Below are positions 8,536 through 16,616 of a DNA stretch of 64,000 nt, piece by piece. The notes beneath the pieces are model-generated. The model was not told the DNA's origin, did not search any database, and saw only the letters and a list, made by a program, of their open reading frames with translations. Source of the stretch: Colimorpha sp045597945 (GTDB lineage: Bacteria; Bacteroidota; Bacteroidia; Bacteroidales; P3); the NCBI GenBank assembly GCA_045597945.1, contig JAZLLD010000084.1, forward strand, positions 1 through 64,000, written 5' to 3'. The stretch's first letter is position 1, and each line of letters opens with the position of its first letter. A program made the translations under genes and the position numbers.

Positions 8536-8979
8536 ATGGACTTACAACTGCATAAGAAAACCTTCAAAGAGTTGACAACCGATGAGCTCTACGAGCTGCT
8601 TCGCGTAAGGAGCGAGGTATTCGTTGTGGAGCAAAACTGTGTATACCAAGACCTTGACGGCGACGACCAGGCATCTATCCACCTCTGGCTCACCCAGGAC
8701 GACAAAGTTGTGGCCCTATGCCGCGTGTGCCCGGCCGGAACCCACATGCGAGAAGTTTCCATCGGTCGTGTCATCACCACCGAGCGAGGTCGAGGTTATG
8801 GCAAGCAGATTATGTTGGCCGCCATCCAGGCCGCCACAGAAGAGTTCCATGCCGAACTCATCGTTATCGAAGCGCAAGAGTATGCCAAGGGGTTCTACGA
8901 ATCGGTCGGTTTTCGCCAGACTTCCGAGCCGTTCATCCTCGACGGCATTCCGCATATAGCCATGGTTTACAAGCAATAA
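8536..8979 (+). CDS. elaA: GNAT acetyltransferase, ElaA family
   Basis: A 147-residue GNAT-fold N-acetyltransferase. The start LQLHKKTFKELTTDELYELLRVRSEVFVVEQ is split here by motif: FKELT, LYELLRVRSEVFVVEQ and YQDLDGDD are hallmarks of ElaA. The acetyl-CoA loop is near IGRVITTERGRGYGKQ, and the end holds FYESVGF. The physiological substrate of ElaA is not known. It lies 8 bases after the cyclophilin stop and 9 before the next gene, so it is co-transcribed with them. Confidence 0.85.
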   Translation: MDLQLHKKTFKELTTDELYELLRVRSEVFVVEQNCVYQDLDGDDQASIHLWLTQDDKVVALCRVCPAGTHMREVSIGRVITTERGRGYGKQIMLAAIQAATEEFHAELIVIEAQEYAKGFYESVGFRQTSEPFILDGIPHIAMVYKQ

Positions 8980-8988
8980 CACAGCAGA

Positions 8989-9525
8989 ATGACCGAAAAG
9001 AAAATCATCGTCAATATATACAAGGCCAACATATTCAGCTTTGTATTATTTGCAGCCGTCGCTGTGGTTTCGGCAATCATCTGGTTTGCCGCTTGGCAAG
9101 ATTCGCTCCACGAAATCGCCAAGCCCATCTACCAACTGATATTCTTCATCGCCTTGATTGCCGGAATTCTGGTCCACGAACTCATCCATGGCATCAGCTG
9201 GGCTTTTTTCTGCCCCAACGGCTGGAAAGACGTCAGTTTTGGCATTATCCTGAAAATGCTGACACCTTATTGCCACTGCAAGCAGCCTCTGTCCCTCAAA
9301 GCCTATCTCTTGGGGGCGCTAATGCCACTCATCGCACTCGGCCTTGTGCCTTGGGTTATCGGCCTGTGCGTTGGCTCTGCCATGCTGATTATCTGGGGTG
9401 TGGTTTTCATTTCTGCCGCCGCTGGCGACATTTTAATAGCCTGGAAACTACGGCATGAGACAAGCGCCGCCACCATCATAGACCATCCTACCGAAGCCGG
9501 ATGCTCCGTATACTACGAGAACTAA
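8989..9525 (+). CDS. DUF3267 membrane protein, putative zincin
   Basis: A 178-residue membrane protein with about four hydrophobic segments (roughly residues 16-36, 49-68, 104-124 and 126-148). After the second lies VHELIHGISW, an HExxH-like metalloprotease motif, as in the DUF3267 family of putative membrane zincin peptidases. No substrate is known for the family. It sits inside the ogt-glsA operon. Confidence 0.75.
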   Translation: MTEKKIIVNIYKANIFSFVLFAAVAVVSAIIWFAAWQDSLHEIAKPIYQLIFFIALIAGILVHELIHGISWAFFCPNGWKDVSFGIILKMLTPYCHCKQPLSLKAYLLGALMPLIALGLVPWVIGLCVGSAMLIIWGVVFISAAAGDILIAWKLRHETSAATIIDHPTEAGCSVYYEN

Positions 9526-9537
9526 CAAACCTAACTT

Positions 9538-10452
9538 ATGCAATACCAACAAATACTCGAACACATATTCCAGCAGATTCAGCCCTGGGCCAAAGAGGGA
9601 AAACAGGCCGACTACATACCCGCACTTGCCGAGGTCAACCCAGACCAATTCGGCATCTGCCTCACACTCACCAACGGCGAGAAATATGAACTTGGCAACG
9701 CCCAGACACCTTTCTCCATCCAGAGCATATCCAAGGTTTTCTCATTGGTCATGGCACTGAGCCTGGAAGGCAATGATTTGTGGAAACGCATTGGCGTAGA
9801 ACCCTCTGGATCAGCATTCAACTCACTAGTACAATTAGAATACGAACACGGAATTCCGCGCAACCCATTCATAAATGCCGGAGCGCTGGTCACTGCCGAC
9901 ATGCTGCTCAGCCACCTTGCCAATCCCCAGCAACAATTTCTCGACTTTGTTCGTGCGCTCTGCGAAAGCGATGAAGTGAACTACAACCCACGCGTTTATG
10001 AATCCAAGCTCAGCACCGGCTACCTGAATGCCGCCATTGCAAACCTGCTGAAATACCATCACAACATCAATAACGACATCAACGACGTGCTGCGTTTCTA
10101 TTGCCAGATGTGCTCTATCGAAATGAACTGCCTACAACTTTCCCAAGCCTTCCTTTCTTTCGCCCGCAGCAACCAGCCCTTCACCCATGGCGGAGTGCAA
10201 CTCACCATGTCGCAAGTCAAACGCATCAACGCCATTATGCAGACTTGCGGATTCTACGACGAGGCCGGCGAATTCTCATTCCTCGTCGGCTTGCCTGGCA
10301 AAAGTGGTGTGGGCGGCGGCATTGCGGCCATCCACCCCTCGCGCTACTCAATCGCCGTATGGAGTCCGCGCCTCAACACCAAAGGCAACAGCATCTTAGG
10401 CATGAAGGCACTAGAATTATTCACCACCGAAACCAGCGAATCCATCTTCTAA
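9538..10452 (+). CDS. glsA: Glutaminase A
   Basis: A 304-residue enzyme that hydrolyses L-glutamine to glutamate and ammonia in the cytoplasm. It belongs to the serine beta-lactamase-like fold: the catalytic Ser-x-x-Lys is in SISK (about residues 66-69), with NPFINAGAL, the YNP.VYESE-like segment and the C-terminal GLPGKSGVGGGI, all conserved in GlsA/YbaS. The length matches the family (about 305-310). It is the last gene of the run starting with ogt. Confidence 0.95.
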   Translation: MQYQQILEHIFQQIQPWAKEGKQADYIPALAEVNPDQFGICLTLTNGEKYELGNAQTPFSIQSISKVFSLVMALSLEGNDLWKRIGVEPSGSAFNSLVQLEYEHGIPRNPFINAGALVTADMLLSHLANPQQQFLDFVRALCESDEVNYNPRVYESKLSTGYLNAAIANLLKYHHNINNDINDVLRFYCQMCSIEMNCLQLSQAFLSFARSNQPFTHGGVQLTMSQVKRINAIMQTCGFYDEAGEFSFLVGLPGKSGVGGGIAAIHPSRYSIAVWSPRLNTKGNSILGMKALELFTTETSESIF

Positions 10453-10481
10453 AGACCATTCATTGCAAGTGCGAATCAACC

Positions 10482-10520
10482 TTGGGGTCTGCAACATAAC
10501 ACCAAGCTACAGACCCTCAA
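10482..10520 (+). terminator. Possible terminator after glsA
   Basis: GGGTCTG (10485-10491) pairs with CAGACCC (10510-10516) across an 18-base loop, about 30 bases after the glsA stop, followed by a CTCCTCTTTTG tract. The loop is long, so this is weak. Confidence 0.35.
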
Positions 10521-11070
10521 TATTCTCCTCTTTTGTGAAATAGCAGAAGTTGGCTTCCCATGCGTGAATCAAAATGAAGTTGAATGGTCAATAGACATAG
10601 AATGCATTCTAGATATAGCATCATGATTCTATATCTGCGCCAAACCATCCGGCATTGGACGCCCGCAACGAACAGGCCACTAAACAACTGTTAATCAAAT
10701 GATAACACATCAACATTCACACCATCGATAGCTGCATTTCACATCGGTGCGACCATAAATCTAGAATATAGAATCACATAACACATTGATTTCTCACAAA
10801 TGTGCATACTGTTGCAAAAATCCATTCTAGATTCTAGATTTTGAAGTCTCCCTACATTCTCCATGAGCCCCTTGTGGATCCGCTCCCCAATCAGGCCTAC
10901 CCCGTAGAATCAACGGAGTTACAACGAATTCACACCGCGCATTTTGCTTACTTGCTCTTGCGACTATTTTGCGACGACGCCTAAGCCACCAAGCCCATAA
11001 ACACGCGCATGCCGTACATTCGTCACCGATATGCGATAATCAAAAAATTTATTCGCATGATTCAAGAAAA
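10521..11070. other. Intergenic region rich in TCTAGA/AGAAT words
   Basis: No coding frame stands out. Several variants of ATTCTAGA, CTAGAAT and ATATAGAAT are spread over about 10590-10850, including the palindrome AGAATGCATTCT near 10600. Their spacing is irregular. A short stretch (ACACATTGATT, about 10780-10790) also occurs in the element at 62615-62820, hinting at a distant relation. The rest shows nothing I recognise. Confidence 0.4.
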
Positions 11071-11075
11071 GTTCG

Positions 11076-11083
11076 TATCTTTG
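11076..11083 (+). promoter_or_regulatory. Promoter -7 element of the solute-binding lipoprotein gene
   Basis: TATCTTTG matches TAnnTTTG, 37 bases before the ATG at 11121. Confidence 0.55.
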
Positions 11084-11120
11084 TGAAATAATATTATAGA
11101 CATACTTATTGCAGAACATC

Positions 11121-11951
11121 ATGAATCATATCAAATTACATCTCTCCAGACTGCTTGCATTAGCAATCATACTGATAGCTTTCGCCGGTTTTTCCGCTTG
11201 CAACGAGACCACCGAAGAGCCCGCAACCGTTGCAGGTTACACCAATCTTGAAGACCTGGACGGACACAGTGTTGGCGTCGTGACTGGCAGCACGATGGAT
11301 GTGATGCTCAGCGACAGCGAGAACTTCCCCAACATCACCCTCATGAGATTTTCTACGCCTAGCGAATTGATTGCCGCCGTAAAGAACGGTGCCACCGACT
11401 GCGGCATTACCGACACCGTCCAACTCATGACCCTCAACCTTGAAAAACACGGACTGGCCATTGACTTCAACCTCCCCGGAGGCTTCGACGTCGCCGCCGC
11501 CTTTAACCTGAAAGACGAAAATTTGTGCCAACAGTTCAACGACTTCATCATCCAAATCAAGTCCGACGGCACACTCGACACCATGATGGCTCGCTGGTGC
11601 AGTTCAAAGATGGATACCGTGTATATGCCAGAAATGCAGGAACTTGCCAATCTTAAAGGACATCCGCTAGAGATAGCCACCCTCTCCGACAATGCACCAT
11701 TCAGTTTCTACCGCGACAACATCTGGACCGGATTTGAGGTGGAACTGATGATGCGTTTCAGCATCTTCATCGAGCGTCCCGTACACTTCAGCGGCTATAC
11801 TTTCGATGAGGTTCTTGGCGTATTACTCAGCCACAAAGCCGATATCGCTTGCGCCGACCTCTTCATCACCCCCGACCGCTCCAACCGCGTCCTCTACTCC
11901 ACCCCCTACTACTTCTGCAAGACCAGCTGCTTCTCCAAGGCAAGACAATAA
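11121..11951 (+). CDS. Solute-binding lipoprotein (SBP_bac_3 type) with permuted halves
   Basis: A 276-residue lipoprotein; I use ATG 11121 rather than the upstream TTG at 11109 because it begins the signal peptide (lipobox ending FSAC). Two SBP_bac_3 halves are visible but in reversed order. First comes what is normally the second half: DLDGHSVGVVTGST (about 40-55), AAVKNGATDCGITD (about 90) and the terminal helix NDFIIQIKSDGTLDTMMARW. Then comes what is normally the first half: APFSFYRDNIWTGFEVELM, FDEVLGVLLSHKADIACADLFITPDRS split as LLSHKADIACADL and FITPDRSN, and STPYYF just before the stop. It has its own promoter and no permease or ATPase beside it. Ligand unknown; an amino acid is typical for the family. 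Confidence 0.75.
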   Translation: MNHIKLHLSRLLALAIILIAFAGFSACNETTEEPATVAGYTNLEDLDGHSVGVVTGSTMDVMLSDSENFPNITLMRFSTPSELIAAVKNGATDCGITDTVQLMTLNLEKHGLAIDFNLPGGFDVAAAFNLKDENLCQQFNDFIIQIKSDGTLDTMMARWCSSKMDTVYMPEMQELANLKGHPLEIATLSDNAPFSFYRDNIWTGFEVELMMRFSIFIERPVHFSGYTFDEVLGVLLSHKADIACADLFITPDRSNRVLYSTPYYFCKTSCFSKARQ

Positions 11952-12032
11952 ACAACCCTCATAACGAACCACAAGGTTTCGGAGAATAACAACAAATTGT
12001 CTTCAGCCTGGCAAAATGCGGACCACCTCACT

Positions 12033-12075
12033 CCCGTTGAAGGCCCGTTGAAGGCCCGTTCTAACCCCGTCCACA
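12033..12075 (+). repeat. 11-bp-period CCCGTTGAAGG array (site 1)
   Basis: CCCGTTGAAGG starts at 12033 and 12044, with a third CCCGTT at 12055 and a degenerate CCCCGT at 12065. It lies 81 bases after the preceding gene's stop. Similar arrays occur at 23877, 30041 and 62433. Confidence 0.7.
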
Positions 12076-12201
12076 AAACCGGAGGCAGAGCGATAGTGCT
12101 TGGGTGGCAAGAAGTCATATTTGTGAACGACCTAAGAATGTAAAATGCCAAACGCTTTCAGCAAAACCCAAAAACATGTGGACTTGCAACAGAAAAAAAA
12201 T

Positions 12202-12421
12202 GGATTATACATTTTACTTTTGATGTCAAACATCTAATATCCAATAGTTTTAATTCCGATTTTGTAAAATCATACAAGTAAAACCCATTATACATTTTAA
12301 CTATATTTAGGCCTGTCATCCAGCGATGTAAATTTTACAAATCAAATGTAAATTTTACATTTTTGCGCACATATCACATTGAGAACAAACAAAATAACCA
12401 CAAATGTAAAATGTATAATCC
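12202..12421. repeat. Inverted-repeat intergenic element, copy 1
   Basis: A 220-bp AT-rich element bounded by perfect 16-base inverted repeats (12202-12217 and 12406-12421; GGATTATACATTTTAC). Inside, TACATTTTAC/GTAAAATGTA words recur in both directions. An inner block at about 12259-12298 closely matches 62673-62710 of copy 2. No coding frame. The rest of 11952-12719 holds only this element, the array at 12033 and the repeat at 12491. Confidence 0.7.
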
Positions 12422-12490
12422 CCAAAAAATACTTTTCCCCAAGGCATTGTCACGAGAGATGGAAATAATTGGGCCTTCAACCCTCCAATG

Positions 12491-12656
12491 AAACGCCCTG
12501 AAAGGGCCACAGCATGGCGTACATAGCCCAGGGCAAGGCGTAGCAACGCCCTGGGGAACTGGATTATTGAGCCCCCCCACCTCAAACGCCCTGAAAGGGC
12601 ATAAGTACACAACCTAATCCAACGTCTCGAATATCTCAATTTGATATGTCATAATC
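12491..12656 (+). repeat. GCCCTGAAAGGGC repeat upstream of the kinase-LRR gene
   Basis: AAACGCCCTGAAAGGGC occurs at 12491-12507 and 12584-12600, with CCCAGGGC and GCCCTGGG words between, then ATAAGTACA and a GATATGTCA.AATCATT stretch. The same blocks in the same order and orientation form the two tandem units at 15885-16459, so the kinase-LRR gene is bracketed by direct repeats. Confidence 0.75.
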
Positions 12657-12683
12657 ATTGTGTGAATAATCGAAAAATTTTCG

Positions 12684-12692
12684 TATCTTTGC
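12684..12692 (+). promoter_or_regulatory. Promoter -7 element of the kinase-LRR gene
   Basis: TATCTTTGC, exact TAnnTTTGC, 28 bases before the ATG at 12720. Confidence 0.65.
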
Positions 12693-12719
12693 ATTGCCGT
12701 TTTTAAAGGGAATATATGC

Positions 12720-15700
12720 ATGAACTATCCGTTAATTACTGAATATCTGCAAGCTATCGCTTCATCCGAAGACAACCTGGATCAGTTGTCGCACCTGCGT
12801 CCTGTGCTGGATACCCATGGCGAACCCTACCGCAGCAGCGGTGCTTTTGCTGTAGTGTTCAAGATGCAAGACCCTGAGTCGGGCAAATGCTATGCCCTCA
12901 AGTGCTTCACCGAGGAACAGACCGGCCGTGCCGAGGCCTACCGCCTGATTGCCGAGGAACTCTCGGCTGTGGACTCGCCCTATATCACTTCGGTGCAATA
13001 TTATGATAAAGAGCTTTTTGTGGATAGTTCTTGCACCGATGAGACCGAGTTCCCTGTGCTGCTGATGGACTGGGTGGAGGGTGTCACCATGGAGCAATAT
13101 ATCCATGAGAATCATCAAGACACTGTCAAGATGCAGTGGCTCTGTTATCGTTTCTGCCGTATGGCGGCATTGCTGCGATCTCAGTCCCTGGCTCATGGCG
13201 ACATCAAGCCAGACAATGTGATTGTGCGGCCCGATGGCTCGCTGACCCTAGTTGATTACGACGGCATGTTTGTGCCAGCCATGAAGGGGCAGCAGTCGCC
13301 CACCCTGGGCACCCGCGACTTTTCCCACCCCGAGCGCACCGTAGAGGACTTCGACGAGACCATCGACGACTTCGCCCTGGCCACCACGGCACTCTCGCTC
13401 AAAGCCATAGCCTTGGATGCCGCGTTCTATACCCATTGTGGTGGCACCGACCGACTATTGTTCTCCGCCGACGACTACCGCGACTTGTCAAAGAGCCAAA
13501 TATGGACCCAACTCCAGCAGCTGATGTATGACAAAGAGTTTGCCACCCTTGCCAGCCAATTCCTTGCCGCCCTCAGCCAGAAGACCCTCCAGCACCTCTC
13601 CTTCCGCCTCTTCAACCTCAGCAAGCCCAAAACCGAAGAGCTAGCCTATGTGGTTATAAATGAGGAGACCGAAAACTCCGACTTCCACATCCAGTTCAAA
13701 GACGGCAACTGCCTGTATTTTAAATATGATGAAGACGGTAATTCAAAGGTATGGGTGGTGGCACCAGCTTTAGGCATGTTGGACATCCCTGATTGGCAAG
13801 TTTACGCTCGACCCACTGGCAAGATTGCCATCCCTCGCAAGATTGCAAAGTACCAAGTGGTTGGAATTGGGGTATATGCTTTCTTTGATTGCAGCAGTTT
13901 GCAGTCCATCGTCATCCCCGATTCGGTCACGGTGATTGGGTATAGTGCTTTCAATGGTTGCAGCAGTTTGCAGTCTATTGACATTCCTGATTCGGTTACA
14001 ATGATTGGGTATTATGCTTTCAATGATTGCAGCAGTTTGCAGTCCATCGTCATCCCAGACTCGGTCACGGAGATTGGGTATAATGCTTTCTGCGATTGCA
14101 GCAGTTTGCAGTCCATCGTCATCCCCGATTCGGTCACGGTGATTGATGAATCTGCTTTCTCTGGTTGCAGCAGTTTGCAGTCCATCGTCATCCCCGATTC
14201 GGTCACGGTGATTGGGTATAGTGCTTTCAATGGTTGCAGCAGCTTGCAATCCATCATTGTTGATAAGAACAACCCTAAATACGATAGCAGAAGCAATTGC
14301 AACGCCATTATTGAGACAGCAAGCAACAAGTTGATTGCCGGCTGCAGAAATACTGTCATCCCTGATTCAGTCACGGAAATTGGGAATTATGCTTTCTGGA
14401 ATTGCAGCAGTTTGCAGTCCATCGTCATCCCTGATTCGGTCACAAAGATTTTGGTGGCTGCTTTCTATGGTTGCAGCAGTTTGCAGTCCATTGTCATCCC
14501 CGATTCGGTCACGAGGATTGGGAGGGGTGCTTTCGAGGGTTGCAGCAGTTTGCAGTCCATCATCATTTCCGATTCGGTCACGGAGATTGGGGAAGGTGCT
14601 TTAGCTGGCTGCAGTAGTTTGCTGTCTATCAAGATAAACAATCCTCAACTATTAAAGGATGCAGGGATAGACTTGGATCATGTTGAAATACTGCCTAATG
14701 ATGAGGTTCTAGATTATGTGATAACCCCTAACTCCGACTTCCACATCCAGTTCACAAACGGCAACTGCTTGTATTTTAAATATGATGAAAATGACAAGTT
14801 AAAGGTGTGGATAGTGGCACCGGATTTGGATGTATTTGACCTCCCTGATTGGCAAGAATATTCCCAACCGACAGCCAAGATTTCCATCCCTCGCAAGATT
14901 GCAAAGTACCAAGTGGTTGGAATTGGGGAATGGGCTTTCGATGGTTGCAGCAGTTTGCAGTCCATCGTCATCCCAGATTCGGTTACAGTGATTGGGGAGA
15001 ATGCATTCTCTGGTTGCAGCAATTTGCAGTCCATCGTTGCAGATAGGAACAATCCGAAATACGACAGCCGAAACAACTGCAACGCCATTATTGAGACAGC
15101 AAGCAACATCCTAGTTGCAGGTTGCAAAAATACTGTCATCCCCGATTCGGTCACGGAGATAGGTGAATCTGCTTTCTATGGTTGCAGCAGTTTGCAGTCC
15201 ATCGCCATCCCCGATTCGGTCACGAGGATTGGGGACAGTGCTTTCTGTGGGTGTAGCAGTTTGCAGTCCATCATCATCCCCGATTCAGTCACGGAGATTT
15301 TGGATTCAGCCTTCTCTGATTGCAGTAGTTTGCAGTCTATCATTGTTGATAAAAGCAACCCGATATACGACAGCCGAAACAATTGTAACGCCATTATTGA
15401 GACTGTAAGCAACATGTTGATTGCCGGCTGCAAAAACACAGTCATCCCCGATTCGGTCACGGAGATTGGGCAGGGTGCTTTCTGCGATTGCAGCAGTTTG
15501 CTGTCCATCGTCATCCCCAATTCGGTCACGGAGATTAGAGACTCGGCTTTCTGTGGGTGTAGCAGTTTGCAGTCCATCGTTATCCCCGATTCGGTCACGG
15601 AGATTGGGAATCATGCTTTCTTTGGTTGCAGTCGTTTGCAGTCCATCGTCATCCCAGATTCTGTTTCGGAGATTGGGTATAATGCTTTCTATGGTTGCAG

Positions 15701-15788
15701 CAGTTTGCAGTCCATCAAGATCAAGAATCCGAAACTGCTTAAGAACACATGTGTCGACCTCGGAAAAGTGAAAATAATAACTGACTAA
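12720..15788 (+). CDS. Protein kinase fused to BspA-type leucine-rich repeats
   Basis: A 1022-residue protein without signal peptide or membrane segment. Residues about 35-300 form a Ser/Thr-type kinase: glycine loop SGAFAVVFK (40-48), ATP lysine in YALKCF (K61), catalytic HGDIKPDN (159-166) and LVDYDGMFVP in place of DFG (metal Asp 179). All catalytic residues look intact. Two modules follow, each starting with a DFHIQF..GNCLYFKYDE strand domain (about 320 and 672), then LRR_5/BspA repeats of 23 residues with the core SLQSIVIPDSVTEIG. I count 17 such units, with a NNPKYDSR...NAIIETAS insert in three places. BspA repeats usually occur in secreted adhesins, so a cytoplasmic kinase fusion is odd. 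The repeats may bind a partner and the kinase signal, but this is inference. Confidence 0.85.
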   Translation: MNYPLITEYLQAIASSEDNLDQLSHLRPVLDTHGEPYRSSGAFAVVFKMQDPESGKCYALKCFTEEQTGRAEAYRLIAEELSAVDSPYITSVQYYDKELFVDSSCTDETEFPVLLMDWVEGVTMEQYIHENHQDTVKMQWLCYRFCRMAALLRSQSLAHGDIKPDNVIVRPDGSLTLVDYDGMFVPAMKGQQSPTLGTRDFSHPERTVEDFDETIDDFALATTALSLKAIALDAAFYTHCGGTDRLLFSADDYRDLSKSQIWTQLQQLMYDKEFATLASQFLAALSQKTLQHLSFRLFNLSKPKTEELAYVVINEETENSDFHIQFKDGNCLYFKYDEDGNSKVWVVAPALGMLDIPDWQVYARPTGKIAIPRKIAKYQVVGIGVYAFFDCSSLQSIVIPDSVTVIGYSAFNGCSSLQSIDIPDSVTMIGYYAFNDCSSLQSIVIPDSVTEIGYNAFCDCSSLQSIVIPDSVTVIDESAFSGCSSLQSIVIPDSVTVIGYSAFNGCSSLQSIIVDKNNPKYDSRSNCNAIIETASNKLIAGCRNTVIPDSVTEIGNYAFWNCSSLQSIVIPDSVTKILVAAFYGCSSLQSIVIPDSVTRIGRGAFEGCSSLQSIIISDSVTEIGEGALAGCSSLLSIKINNPQLLKDAGIDLDHVEILPNDEVLDYVITPNSDFHIQFTNGNCLYFKYDENDKLKVWIVAPDLDVFDLPDWQEYSQPTAKISIPRKIAKYQVVGIGEWAFDGCSSLQSIVIPDSVTVIGENAFSGCSNLQSIVADRNNPKYDSRNNCNAIIETASNILVAGCKNTVIPDSVTEIGESAFYGCSSLQSIAIPDSVTRIGDSAFCGCSSLQSIIIPDSVTEILDSAFSDCSSLQSIIVDKSNPIYDSRNNCNAIIETVSNMLIAGCKNTVIPDSVTEIGQGAFCDCSSLLSIVIPNSVTEIRDSAFCGCSSLQSIVIPDSVTEIGNHAFFGCSRLQSIVIPDSVSEIGYNAFYGCSSLQSIKIKNPKLLKNTCVDLGKVKIITD

Positions 15789-15884
15789 AGGAACCCACAT
15801 GTTGATTTGTAAAACCTTTTCTTAAGATGTGACAAGTGCTACAAATGATCAACTATAACACCAAAACGACTAACCAGAAATGGG

Positions 15885-16172
15885 AAACGCCCTGAAAGGG
15901 CAAGCGCACAGCATCCATAGCCCAGGGTATAGCGCAGCGACACCCTGGGAAACAGCGACCCCACCCACACCAAACGCCCTGAAAGGGCATAAGTACAACC
16001 CGACAACACCTTGAATAACACAATTCGATATGTCACAATCATTAAGCAAAATATATCCGCACCTATTGACCCCATACTTTTGCCCTTTCTGGGCGAGATG
16101 AAAACAAATATCGACACCGACCCAGAGCATTGCCCTGGGCTATGGAAAAATTGGGCTTTCAGCCCGTCTTCC
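15885..16172 (+). repeat. Tandem intergenic repeat unit A (288 bp)
   Basis: Starts AAACGCCCTGAAAGGGC, with a second copy of that word in the middle, CCCAGGG/CCCTGGG words, a GATATGTCACAATC block and a GCCCTTTCTGGGC near-palindrome. Unit B directly follows with very similar sequence. Short frames here are translations of the repeat, not genes. Confidence 0.8.
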
Positions 16173-16459
16173 AAACGCCCTGAAAGGGCATTCGCACAGC
16201 GTCCATAGCCCAGGGCAGAGCGCAGCGACACCCTGGGAAACAGAGACCCCACCCACACCAAACGCCCTGAAAGGGCATAAGTACAACCCGACAACACCTT
16301 GAATAACATGATTCGACATGTCACAATCTATTGAACAAAATATATCCGCACTTAATGTTCCATACTTTTGCCCTTTCAGGGCGATACGGAATCAAATGCC
16401 GACACCGTCCCAGGGCGTTACCCTGGGCTATGGATATAATTGGGCTTTCTGCCCGCACC
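16173..16459 (+). repeat. Tandem intergenic repeat unit B (about 287 bp)
   Basis: Second copy of the unit at 15885-16172 in the same orientation, again with two GCCCTGAAAGGGC words and one inverted GCCCTTTCAGGGC near 16370. The remainder to 16616 shows nothing recognisable. Confidence 0.8.
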
Positions 16460-16616
16460 AGTGACCACGAGGCTACGGAGAACTCTCTCCATTAGACCTT
16501 GGACTTGACTTTCTTGGAGACCTAAAGAAGAAATCTTGCGGAGATGGTTGCTGAGAAGTTCGCTCAGGCGAGGATGTTTGCGTTAAACATAAAGAATGAC
16601 AAGGTGAGTTAATACC

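Noticed and set aside
13770..15800. Repetitive minus-strand frames in the LRR region, and the thought of a CRISPR array
   Set aside because: The period of 69 bases without unique spacers is that of a coding 23-residue repeat; the reverse frames are its mirror.
15839..16324. Open frames in the tandem intergenic repeats (CTYALSGR-type products)
   Set aside because: They are translations of the GCCCTGAAAGGGC repeat, in both strands, without start context or domain.
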